A stretch of DNA of 7,520 nucleotides from Peptoniphilus sp. (GTDB lineage: Bacteria; Bacillota; Clostridia; Tissierellales; Peptoniphilaceae), in contig JASBZH010000057.1 of NCBI GenBank assembly GCA_029983555.1, forward strand, positions 1-7,520, read 5' to 3'. Under the pieces are notes generated by a model. That model had not been told where the DNA came from and ran no database searches. It was given only the letters and a program-made list of their open reading frames with translations. A program made the position numbers and the translations under genes. Shown piece after piece: positions 1 through 5,771 of the stretch. Every line of letters starts with the position of its first letter. The first letter of the stretch is position 1.

Positions 1-147
1 AATGGAGTCGAAGAATCTGATGGTTGTGGAGTTGATATGTTATTTTTATGAGAAGTTTAAAATTATTTATTTATTGTAAAAATTATTTCTTATGGTTAAA
101 TATTATCTCCTTTACTACTAGATCCCTCGACTACGCTCGGGATGACG
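1..147. repeat. MITE-like composite repeat, copy 1 (left end cut by window edge)
   Basis: This is the first of several related elements. Its left module is cut by the window edge and only its end (GTCGAAGAATCT) is visible at 8-19. An A+T-rich core containing ATGAGAAGTTTAAAATTATT follows, then a right module at 120-147 that starts AGATCCCTCGACTACG and ends CTCGGGATGACG. The right module is roughly the reverse complement of the left modules seen in other copies, so the pair acts as imperfect terminal inverted repeats. The left side and its flanking text are closest to the copy starting at 6669 (GGTTGTGGAGTTGATATGTT in both). No coding frame is supported. Confidence 0.7.
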
Positions 148-432
148 CGTTTGTAAGTTTTATACTGTAAGTGCGACTGCGCTCGGGATGGCACGGAGTG
201 GAGTAATTTTAATAGTAACCCTATCAAGCGTCATCTTGAGCAAGCACGTAGTGCGAGTCGAAAGATCTAACACTATTGGAGTTACAGTGTTAATTTTATG
301 AGAAGTTTAAAATTATTTATTTATTATAAAAATTATTTCTTATGGTTAAATATTATCTCCTTTACTACTAGATCCCTCGACTACGCTCGGGATGACGTGT
401 TTGTAAGTTTTATACTGTAAGTGCGACTGCGC
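41..432. repeat. Direct repeat with 250-bp period (41-182 and 291-432)
   Basis: Positions 41-182 recur at 291-432 with an exact 250-bp offset and only a few substitutions, for example g76/a326 and c148/t398. Similarity breaks at 183/433. The repeated block covers the A+T-rich core, the right module and part of the linker (TACTGTAAGTGCGACTGCGC). Between the two copies lie the rest of the linker (GGAGTAATTTTAATAGTAAC, CCTATCAAG) and the left module at 229-268. The near-identity points to recent tandem duplication of an element plus linker. It is not CRISPR: the repeat is long and there is no set of short unique spacers. Confidence 0.85.
229..397. repeat. MITE-like composite repeat, copy 2 (complete)
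   Basis: This complete 169-bp element has a left module at 229-268 (CGTCATCTTGAG ... GTCGAAAGATCT) and a right module at 370-397 (AGATCCCTCGACTACG ... GGGATGACG), which together form imperfect terminal inverted repeats. The centre of the left module holds a small palindrome, GCACgtaGTGC. Just inside the element, TAACACT-N11-AGTGTTA (267-291) can form a 7-bp hairpin. The core is A+T-rich and non-coding. No obvious target-site duplication is seen; CGTCAT/ATGACG are the outermost symmetric bases. Confidence 0.75.
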
Positions 433-551
433 ACTGAATGAGACGGACTGGAATGACTTTCCCTCTTCAAGTTTTAGACCCCTTGACTACACTCGAGATG
501 AAAAAGTGGTGAATTTTTGCAGAATTCATATTTATATTTTAAAATTTCAAT
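398..551. repeat. Degenerate repeat remnants between the array and the pepD terminator
   Basis: No gene is visible here. 398-432 continues the linker of the 250-bp repeat. 476-501 is a decayed right module (AGACCCCTTGACTACACTCG, then AGATGA), and the CTTCAAGTTTTAG before it matches the text before the right module at 6816. The rest, up to the terminator, is plain A+T-rich sequence. Confidence 0.55.
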
Positions 552-584
552 AAAAAAGAGAAGGTGTTAATCTCCACCTTCTCT
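552..584 (-). terminator. Intrinsic terminator of the tyrS-pepD operon
   Basis: Read on the minus strand, a 10-bp stem (AGAGAAGGTG / CACCTTCTCT, 557-566 with 575-584, 8-nt loop) is followed directly by a T tract (complement of 552-557). It lies about 10 bp past the pepD stop. It marks the left edge of the gene block; repeats begin beyond it. Confidence 0.9.
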
Positions 585-594
585 CATATCAATT

Positions 595-1986
595 TTATAT
601 ATTTTTTAAAACTTCTTTTAGATGTTTATAAACTCTTTGTGTTGATTTTATATACAGAGTTTCTTTTTGTGTGTGAGCGCCCTCTATATCTGGTCCAATT
701 GATATTATATCCAAATTGTCGTTTTTCTCGAAGAAGACTCCGCACTCTAGTCCACCGTGAGTGAACTCCTCTTTCATCTCTTTTCCTTCGATTTCTACAA
801 ATAATTTTTCGACCATATCTCTAAATTTAGATTCTTCTCTATATTCCCATTCTGGATATGGGTTTGTAAATTCAAAGTCGAAGTCATATTTTTCTGCAAT
901 TTTTGCGTATTTATTTCCAAATTCTTCTGAAAGTTTGGAGCTTGCATATCTAAGTGAAACTAATATTTCTACGCCCTTTTCATTTTTTCTAACTATCGCA
1001 AGGTTTGATGATGATTCTAGGACTTTTTCTTCTTCGTTTAGGAATGTGTTAGGTCCTGTTGGAAGTTCGTCTATTATTTTAACTAATTTTTCTGTATCTT
1101 CTCTTGTAATCACTTCGCCATTAAAGTCGCTCTTTTGATACTCGATTTCTAGATTTCCATCTATTGATTCATATTTTTTAATGATTACTTTAATTGCAGT
1201 TTTAAGTTCTTCTTCGTCTGCTACTACTAAAAGTCTTCCTTCTCTTGGTATTGCATTTTGCTTAGTTCCAGAGTTTACATCTGCAATTTTTGCGCCTTCA
1301 AGTTCGCTTAAGAGGTCAAATATAATTTTAATCATATTGCCCTTGTTGTTTGCAATTTCCATTCCAGAGTGTCCACCCAAAAGTCCGTGTAGATGAACGT
1401 CTAAAACTTCGCCAGAGTAATTTTCTGTATCTGGTTTAAAGTTTGCAGAGAATTGCTTTCCTCCAGCTGATGAAACTGTCAAAATTCCCTCTTCTTCGGA
1501 GTCGATGTTGATTAAATAATCCCCTTCTAAATATTTTTGATCTAAATTTTTAGCTCCGTGCATGTCAGTTTCTTCTGAAACTGTAACTATTATTGTCATT
1601 GGTCCGTGCTCTTCTTCTGCAAGTGCAAGAGACATTGCAATTCCAATTCCATCGTCTGCTCCAAGTGTTGTGTCATCTGCATGAAGTTTATCTCCATCTA
1701 CGATGAGCTTTATTGGATCTTTTGCAAAATCGTGATTGGACTCCTTGCCCTTTTCGCACACCATGTCCATGTGACCTTGAAGTATTACTCTCTTCTTATC
1801 TTCGTAGCCACTTGTTGCAGGAACTTTTGCTATTATGTTTAGATTTTCATCTTGGACTGTCTCATATCCCTTTTCTTCGCAAAGATTTTTTAAAAAGTCG
1901 GAGACTTCTTTTTCGTTTCCGGATTCTCTTGGGATATTCGAAAGCATTTCAAAATAATCAAAAACTTTTTTTGGTTCTAAGTTCAT
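595..1986 (-). CDS. pepD: Aminoacyl-histidine (Xaa-His) dipeptidase, peptidase family M20C
   Basis: This cytosolic dizinc dipeptidase of the PepD/carnosinase type releases the N-terminal residue from dipeptides, often Xaa-His. The protein is 463 aa, near the family's usual length of about 480-490. Visible M20 residues are GHMDMV with metal His72 and catalytic-site Asp74, the bridging Asp111 in TLGADDG, the Glu pair 138-139 in SEETDMHGA (general base and metal ligand), Asp162 in INIDSEEEG, and a late GAH motif with His438 as the probable last metal ligand. HGGLECG at 410-416 is the family's substrate-side His motif. The lid/dimerisation domain lies between, roughly 180-380. The start ATG has GAGGTGA just upstream, overlapping the tyrS stop codon, and the gap to tyrS is 8 bp. 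It therefore shares the tyrS promoter and T-box. Family membership is clear; the exact peptide preference cannot be read from sequence. Confidence 0.93.
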   Translation of the reverse strand: MNLEPKKVFDYFEMLSNIPRESGNEKEVSDFLKNLCEEKGYETVQDENLNIIAKVPATSGYEDKKRVILQGHMDMVCEKGKESNHDFAKDPIKLIVDGDKLHADDTTLGADDGIGIAMSLALAEEEHGPMTIIVTVSEETDMHGAKNLDQKYLEGDYLINIDSEEEGILTVSSAGGKQFSANFKPDTENYSGEVLDVHLHGLLGGHSGMEIANNKGNMIKIIFDLLSELEGAKIADVNSGTKQNAIPREGRLLVVADEEELKTAIKVIIKKYESIDGNLEIEYQKSDFNGEVITREDTEKLVKIIDELPTGPNTFLNEEEKVLESSSNLAIVRKNEKGVEILVSLRYASSKLSEEFGNKYAKIAEKYDFDFEFTNPYPEWEYREESKFRDMVEKLFVEIEGKEMKEEFTHGGLECGVFFEKNDNLDIISIGPDIEGAHTQKETLYIKSTQRVYKHLKEVLKNI

Positions 1987-1994
1987 ATTTCACC

Positions 1995-3221
1995 TCATTT
2001 GATAATAACTTTGTGATAAACTTTCTTGCCCTTTCTAATCATCATTTCATTGTCCTTAAAATCAGATAATGTGATAGAAATACTTGGATCTTTTACTTTT
2101 TCGTCGTTAATACTTACTCCGCCTTGTTGAATTAGTCTTCTTCCTTCGGAGTTTGAACTTATTAAAGATAAATCTTTTAGTAGATTTAAAAGTCCTATTC
2201 CATCTTTAAAGTCGTCTTCTTTCATCTCTGTTGAAGGCATGTCATCTGCATCTTTGTCTCCACCAAATAGTGAGCGTGACGCTTCAAGTGCAGATTTTGC
2301 GGCTTCTTCTCCGTGAATATCCTTTACAATCTCGTAAGCCAAAACTTCTTTTGCTTTATTTAATTCTTTTCCTTCGAGCTTTTCATATTTTGCAATCTCT
2401 TCAAGTGAAAGCATAGTTAGAAGTTTCATAAACTTAATTACATCTCTGTCGTCGCAGTTTCTTAGATATTGGAACATTTCGTATGGAGAAGTTTTTTTAG
2501 GATCAAGCCAAATTGCTCCTGCCATAGTTTTACCCATTTTTATTCCGTTTGCTGTTGTCAAAAGTTTAAAAGTCATTGCATAAACTTTGTCATTTTCCAA
2601 TTTTCTAACTAGTTCGTATCCTCCAAGGATATTGGACCACTGATCAGATCCGCCAACTTCGAGCTTACATCCGTATTTTCTGTATAGATACAAGAAGTCG
2701 TAAGATTGCATAAGCATATATGAGAATTCAAAGAAAGTTAGTCCTTTTTCCATTCTATTTTTGTAGCAGTCAAAAGTTAACATCCTGTTGACAGAAAAAT
2801 GAATTCCAATTTCACGCACAAATTCTAAGAAGTTTAATTTAGTTAGCCAGTCGGCGTTGTTTTCGATATATCCGTTGCCATCGGAAAAATCTAAAAATTT
2901 AGAAATTTGCTCTTTAAATCTCGCTGCATTGTGATCGATTGTCTCTCTATCCATTAGAGTTCTCATGTCGCTCTTGCCAGAAGGGTCTCCGATTGTTGTA
3001 GTTCCTCCACCCAAAAGTGCTATTGGAATGTGACCTGCCCTTTGCATGTGTTGCATAACTCTAATTTGTAAAAAGTGACCAAGAGTTAGCGAATCGGCTG
3101 TAGCATCAAAGCCAATATAAAAAGGCACTCTCTCTTTGCCGAGCATTTCTCTTAGCTCATCTTCGTAAGTGCATTCGTCAAGAAAACCTCTCTTAGTCAA
3201 AACGTCAAATACATTTTCCAT
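1995..3221 (-). CDS. tyrS: Tyrosyl-tRNA synthetase, class I, TyrS type
   Basis: It charges tRNA-Tyr with tyrosine in the cytoplasm. The protein is 408 aa, as expected for bacterial TyrS. The Rossmann catalytic domain carries an HIGH-type signature as LTLGH (45-49) and a KMSKS-type loop as KMGKT (228-232). Tyrosine-pocket residues match the family: Tyr35 and Asp39 in YIGFD, and Tyr168, Gln172 and Asp175 in SYMLMQSYD, followed by GGSDQW (190-195). A C-terminal S4-like RNA-binding domain follows (about 340-408, QQGGVSINDEKV). I chose ATG at 3221 because GGAGG sits 5 bases upstream of it. The longer frame starting at TTG 3233 would begin inside that ribosome binding site. It is the first gene of a two-gene operon with pepD, controlled by the T-box leader upstream. 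Confidence 0.96.
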   Translation of the reverse strand: MENVFDVLTKRGFLDECTYEDELREMLGKERVPFYIGFDATADSLTLGHFLQIRVMQHMQRAGHIPIALLGGGTTTIGDPSGKSDMRTLMDRETIDHNAARFKEQISKFLDFSDGNGYIENNADWLTKLNFLEFVREIGIHFSVNRMLTFDCYKNRMEKGLTFFEFSYMLMQSYDFLYLYRKYGCKLEVGGSDQWSNILGGYELVRKLENDKVYAMTFKLLTTANGIKMGKTMAGAIWLDPKKTSPYEMFQYLRNCDDRDVIKFMKLLTMLSLEEIAKYEKLEGKELNKAKEVLAYEIVKDIHGEEAAKSALEASRSLFGGDKDADDMPSTEMKEDDFKDGIGLLNLLKDLSLISSNSEGRRLIQQGGVSINDEKVKDPSISITLSDFKDNEMMIRKGKKVYHKVIIK

Positions 3222-3240
3222 AAAAACCTCCAAAAAAGAT

Positions 3241-3276
3241 AAAAAAAGCCACGGAGATGAAAGGACGCATTCGTGG
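3241..3276 (-). terminator. Regulated intrinsic terminator of the tyrS T-box leader
   Basis: On the minus strand, CCACG (3276-3272) can pair with CGTGG (3253-3249), with a further inner AUG/CAU pairing, followed by GC and seven T (3247-3241). CCACG overlaps the T-box bulge and the antiterminator helix, so the two folds exclude each other, as in class I transcriptional T-boxes. The stem is short, so termination may be leaky. Confidence 0.75.
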
Positions 3277-3380
3277 TACCACCTTTCTTCGCCAAGGCCT
3301 CAAAAAATTAAATGACTCCAATATTGTAATTCAGCTTTCGCTTACTGTATATCTTCACCGTCAAAATATTCATATTATTG
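3241..3380 (-). promoter_or_regulatory. Tyrosine T-box riboswitch with an unusually short Stem I
   Basis: The T-box core AAGGTGGTACCACG is plain. The antiterminator fold is AAAGG (3286-3282), 7-nt bulge UGGUACC (3281-3275), ACG (3274-3272), loop AAUG, CGU (3267-3265), CCUUU (3264-3260). Upstream, 3363-3313 folds as a compact Stem I: UGAC/GUCA, a K-turn (3-nt bulge GGU, then tandem G.A pairs 3356/3317 and 3355/3318), GAUAU/AUAUU, and a specifier loop with AGUA (3346-3343) on one side and GAA on the other. UAC (3328-3326, Tyr) is followed by A. Above the loop there is only AGC-GAAA-GCU (3342-3333). The tRNA-elbow-binding distal arm and Stem II/IIA-B have no room. Uncharged tRNA-Tyr should permit read-through into tyrS-pepD. 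The T-box call is firm; the Stem I fold is my manual pairing. Confidence 0.9.
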
Positions 3381-3382
3381 TA

Positions 3383-3391
3383 TGATATAAT
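3383..3391 (+). promoter_or_regulatory. Extended -10 promoter of the acpS-nnrD fusion gene
   Basis: TGATATAAT (3383-3391) is an extended -10 with a perfect TATAAT at 3386-3391. No convincing -35 lies 17 bp upstream, which is typical of extended -10 promoters. The start would fall near 3398, giving a 5' UTR of about 40 nt. The hexamer shares bases with the leftward -10. Confidence 0.6.
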
Positions 3392-3415
3392 AATCGAAAA
3401 TAGAGAAAAAGTCAA
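3387..3415 (-). promoter_or_regulatory. SigA-type promoter of the tyrS-pepD operon
   Basis: Minus-strand -35 TTGACT (3415-3410), 17-bp spacer, -10 TATTAT (3392-3387). Transcription would start near 3380, just before the T-box Stem I, giving a leader of about 160 nt to the tyrS ATG. The -10 overlaps that of the divergent promoter. Confidence 0.8.
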
Positions 3416-3437
3416 ATTTTTAGATGGAAGTGAAAAA

Positions 3438-4607
3438 ATGTACGGAATAGATATTATAGAAGTAAAAAGAGTAAAAGAAATCGCAGAAAAACACGATGGC
3501 TTTTTGGAAAAAGTTTTTAACAAAGAAGAAATCGAAAGAATAAATAAAAGAAAAGAGCCTTACGAACGCATAGCGGGAATGTATGCAGCAAAAGAAGCAG
3601 TCTCAAAAGCAATGGGAACGGGAATTGGAAAAACTACTTTTCACGACATAAAATTAAAATACGATGGCGATGTTCCTCGCGCTGAAGCCTGTGGTAAAAA
3701 TTTTTATCTATCAATAAGCCACGAGAAAAATTACGCCATAGCTTTTGCTAAATTAGATGAAGATAAAATTGAACTCGACAAAGATATAATTAAAAAGTTA
3801 AAAAGAAGAGATAGCGACACGCACAAGGGCGATTACGGCAAAATAGCAATAATAGCAGGAAGTCTCGGCATGAGCGGATCAGCTTATCTATCATCTAATG
3901 CTGCACTAAAAATGGGAGCAGGTCTTGTGTATAATGTTGTGCCTGAAGAACTTTTAAACATCATGAGCATAAAATTTGTAGAGCCAATCGCAAAGAGTTT
4001 TAAAACAATAGATGCAATGATAGAATTCTTAAAAGGAATGGACTCAATCGCCATAGGCCCTGGAATGGGAACAGATGAAAGTGCCATTTTGAAATTAAAA
4101 CTTGCAATTAGTTTTACTGATAAAAAAATTGTAATTGACGCCGACGGACTAAATATACTCTCAAAAAATTTAAAAATGTTAAAAGAAAGAGAAGAATTTA
4201 CAACAGTACTTACTCCTCACGAAGGAGAATTTGCTCGCCTCTGCCACAAATCAGTAGAAGACATACGCGAAAACAGACTTGAGCTTTCAAAAGAATTTGC
4301 CAAAAAACACAAGGTGATTTTGCTACTAAAGGGAAATAAGACGATAATTACAGATGGACAAAGAGTTCACATTAACACAACGGGCAATCCTGGAATGGCA
4401 ACGGCAGGAAGTGGCGATGTTTTGACAGGAATAATAGCAACACTTTTAAAATCGCACGACGTCTTTGATGCAGCCACAATAGGTGCATATATCCACGGAC
4501 TAAGCGGAGATATCTTTGCAAATAAAAATTCCATGACGACACTTAGAGCAAGAGATTTAATCGACAATTTAGACGAAGTATTTTATGAAATTGAAAAATT
4601 ATTGTAA
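3438..4607 (+). CDS. acpS-nnrD: Fusion of holo-ACP synthase and ADP-dependent NAD(P)H-hydrate dehydratase
   Basis: This 389-aa protein joins two enzymes. Residues 1-108 are AcpS, which moves 4'-phosphopantetheine from CoA onto apo-acyl carrier protein: GIDIIEVKR with Mg ligand Asp5, MYAAKEAVSKA with Glu53, and SISHE at 92-96. Residues 120-389 are the NnrD/CARKD ribokinase-like fold, which dehydrates the S form of damaged NAD(P)H hydrate using ADP: GDYGKIAIIAGS (131-142), GPGMG (207-211), DADGLN (234-239), TPHEGEFARL (259-268), LKGNKT (297-302) and GNPGMATAGSGDVLTG (316-331). The linker is charged and short. ATG 3438 is preferred because GGAAGTG precedes it by about 5 bases and AcpS proteins begin at this MYGIDI. 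An in-frame ATG at 3378 would add 20 unrelated residues and would lie upstream of the predicted transcript start. NnrD is usually fused to the epimerase NnrE; no NnrE is present here. Both domains look intact. Confidence 0.93.
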   Translation: MYGIDIIEVKRVKEIAEKHDGFLEKVFNKEEIERINKRKEPYERIAGMYAAKEAVSKAMGTGIGKTTFHDIKLKYDGDVPRAEACGKNFYLSISHEKNYAIAFAKLDEDKIELDKDIIKKLKRRDSDTHKGDYGKIAIIAGSLGMSGSAYLSSNAALKMGAGLVYNVVPEELLNIMSIKFVEPIAKSFKTIDAMIEFLKGMDSIAIGPGMGTDESAILKLKLAISFTDKKIVIDADGLNILSKNLKMLKEREEFTTVLTPHEGEFARLCHKSVEDIRENRLELSKEFAKKHKVILLLKGNKTIITDGQRVHINTTGNPGMATAGSGDVLTGIIATLLKSHDVFDAATIGAYIHGLSGDIFANKNSMTTLRARDLIDNLDEVFYEIEKLL

Positions 4608-4631
4608 AAAAATAATTTAGAAGAGTATAAT
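4602..4631 (+). promoter_or_regulatory. Probable promoter of the two small membrane-protein genes
   Basis: TTGTAA (4602-4607, overlapping the nnrD stop codon) and a perfect TATAAT (4626-4631) are separated by 18 bp. No terminator follows nnrD, so read-through from the upstream gene is also possible. Confidence 0.55.
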
Positions 4632-4665
4632 AAATTTAAACTCACAACATTAAAGGATGATCAGA

Positions 4666-4920
4666 TTGCAAGAAAAACCCTATCAATATATAGATATGAT
4701 TTTAAATATTGGAAATATAGTAGCATACTTTGTCACTGTGAAACTATATGAAAATAATTATTCACCTATCGTTGTGGCAATTCCAGGAATATTATTTATT
4801 GTATTAAATATATTTCTTTATGTAAGTCACAACGAGAATTGGACAAAGGCTCACAAAATAGCAGAAATAATTTTAGTAATAATTTGGATAATAATTATCG
4901 CAAGTTTTATACTTAGATAA
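4666..4920 (+). CDS. Small three-helix membrane protein, function unknown
   Basis: I do not recognise a family. From a TTG start the protein is 84 aa. It has three hydrophobic spans, about 10-28, 33-53 and 64-83, with a short polar loop (SHNENWTKAH) between the second and third. The basic/aromatic N-terminus has no signal-peptide cleavage motif. Start choice: AAAGG (4652-4656) stands 9 bases before TTG 4666, a workable spacing, but directly abuts the in-frame ATG at 4657, which would leave no spacing and add three residues (87 aa). It sits 58 bp after nnrD and 15 bp before a second small membrane protein. In related Firmicutes, alanine racemase and mazE often occupy this spot. The open frame, ribosome site and membrane pattern make it likely real. 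Confidence 0.75.
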   Translation: MQEKPYQYIDMILNIGNIVAYFVTVKLYENNYSPIVVAIPGILFIVLNIFLYVSHNENWTKAHKIAEIILVIIWIIIIASFILR

Positions 4921-4935
4921 ATTTAGGAGATGCAG

Positions 4936-5208
4936 ATGTTAAAAAACAGAAAATTTATTTTTATAATTCTTTTGGTTATAGATATAGTCTTTACATACTT
5001 TGCAATAAAAGGCGAAGCTCATTTTTCAAAAGGCAGATCGCAAGATCAACTCTTCTTACAAATATTTAGATATTTTGTACTATTTGGCCCTGCAATTGTA
5101 CACTACATACCTGGTGGAACTCGAGAAAATTTAAAGGAAACTAAAAAATATACAATACCACTTTTTATTTTTCTTATTATTAATGTTCTAATACCAATTT
5201 ATTCATAA
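4936..5208 (+). CDS. Small three-helix membrane protein, function unknown
   Basis: I do not recognise a family. The protein is 90 aa with three hydrophobic spans: about 6-24 after a basic MLKNRK start, 39-58, and 72-88. A polar loop GEAHFSKGRSQDQ and a loop PGGTRENLKETKK separate them. Positive charge near the N-terminus suggests the first end is cytoplasmic. AGGAG (4925-4929) lies 6 bases before ATG 4936; the in-frame ATG at 4930 touches the AGGAG and would add two residues. It is probably co-transcribed with the gene before it (15-bp gap). The two proteins share size and topology, but I see no clear sequence similarity. Only weak A+T-rich pairing follows, so no clear terminator can be called. 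Confidence 0.75.
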   Translation: MLKNRKFIFIILLVIDIVFTYFAIKGEAHFSKGRSQDQLFLQIFRYFVLFGPAIVHYIPGGTRENLKETKKYTIPLFIFLIINVLIPIYS

Positions 5209-5299
5209 AAATTATTTTTAAATATTATCTTTTAAGTAAGTTTTGTAAAATAAAAGTCAATTAAAATTATATACGATAAAGTGTTCATATAATAATGCT

Positions 5300-5328
5300 T
5301 TGACTTATATTTTTAATTTAGATATAAT
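5300..5328 (+). promoter_or_regulatory. SigA-type promoter of mazF
   Basis: TTGACT (5300-5305), 17-bp spacer, TATAAT (5323-5328). Transcription would start near 5335, leaving a UTR of about 40 nt with no room for an antitoxin gene. TCAC (5354-5357) can pair with GTGA (5366-5369) of the AGGTGA ribosome site, a weak stem at best. Confidence 0.85.
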
Positions 5329-5375
5329 GTTTATGGGTACTTTCAATCTCTTGTCACGACACTAGGTGATTAAGT

Positions 5376-5720
5376 ATGATGGTAAAAAGAGGAGACATAT
5401 TTTATGCCGACCTTTCACCTGTAATTGGGTCTGAACAGGGCGGAGTAAGACCTGTCGTTGTTGTCCAAAATGATGTGGGTAACAAATATTCACCAACTAC
5501 AATAGTAGCAGCTATTACATCTCAACTTAACAAAGCGAAAATGCCTACCCACGTTAAAGTAAGAGCAAAAGAAGTTCCATTACCCAAGAATTCTGTAATT
5601 CTTCTGGAACAAATTAGAACTATAGACAAAAAAAGATTGAGAGAAAAAATTGGCAAATTCGATGCGGACATAATGAGAGATGTTGATAACGGTATTAAAG
5701 TTAGTTTGGGAATAAAATGA
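5376..5720 (+). CDS. mazF: MazF/EndoA-type mRNA interferase (type II toxin)
   Basis: This 114-aa protein, close to the family norm of about 116, is a PemK/MazF-fold ribosome-independent endoribonuclease that cuts single-stranded mRNA. From memory it is very close to Bacillus EndoA through KRGDIFYADLSPVIGSEQGG, RPVVVVQND, IVAAITSQ and SVILLEQIRTIDK. The catalytic pair is in place: Arg25 (GGVRPV) and Thr48 (AITSQ). Bacillus MazF cuts at UACAU; the same preference is plausible but not shown. AGGTGA (5364-5369) lies 6 bases before the first of two adjacent ATGs. No MazE-like gene precedes it; the preceding 167 bp hold only its promoter and leader. It has its own terminator, so it is a single-gene unit. 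The toxin looks intact, with no frameshift. Confidence 0.95.
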   Translation: MMVKRGDIFYADLSPVIGSEQGGVRPVVVVQNDVGNKYSPTTIVAAITSQLNKAKMPTHVKVRAKEVPLPKNSVILLEQIRTIDKKRLREKIGKFDADIMRDVDNGIKVSLGIK

Positions 5721-5734
5721 GGGCAATACATAAC

Positions 5735-5771
5735 AAAAAGACTGTTCCATGTGATGTGGGATGGTCTTTTT
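5735..5771 (+). terminator. Intrinsic terminator of mazF
   Basis: A 15-bp stem (5735-5749 with 5757-5771, arms AAAAAGACTGTTCCA and TGGGATGGTCTTTTT, including G.U pairs) with a 7-nt loop ends in TTTTT. It starts 14 bp after the stop codon. The A tract on the left arm could let it work on the opposite strand too. It marks the right edge of the gene block. Confidence 0.9.

Noticed and set aside
1..432. CRISPR array
   Set aside because: Repeats are long, few and spaced by related linker sequence; no short uniform repeat-spacer pattern and no cas gene.
564..764. 66-codon frame on the plus strand
   Set aside because: It starts inside the pepD terminator stem and runs antisense to pepD.
3222..3233. 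Longer TyrS start at TTG 3233 (adds four residues, MEVF)
   Set aside because: The TTG lies inside the TTGGAGG ribosome binding site; ATG at 3221 has the correct spacing.
3326..3329. UUA (Leu) as the T-box specifier, one base upstream of UAC
   Set aside because: UAC fits the tyrS gene it controls and is followed by the expected purine; UUA would give a Leu leader on a Tyr gene.
3378..3437. ATG at 3378 as start of the AcpS-NnrD protein
   Set aside because: It lies upstream of the predicted transcript start, has no ribosome site and adds 20 residues absent from AcpS proteins.
5209..5375. Short mazE-like antitoxin gene before mazF
   Set aside because: No open frame with a ribosome site is present; the region holds the mazF promoter and a 40-nt leader.
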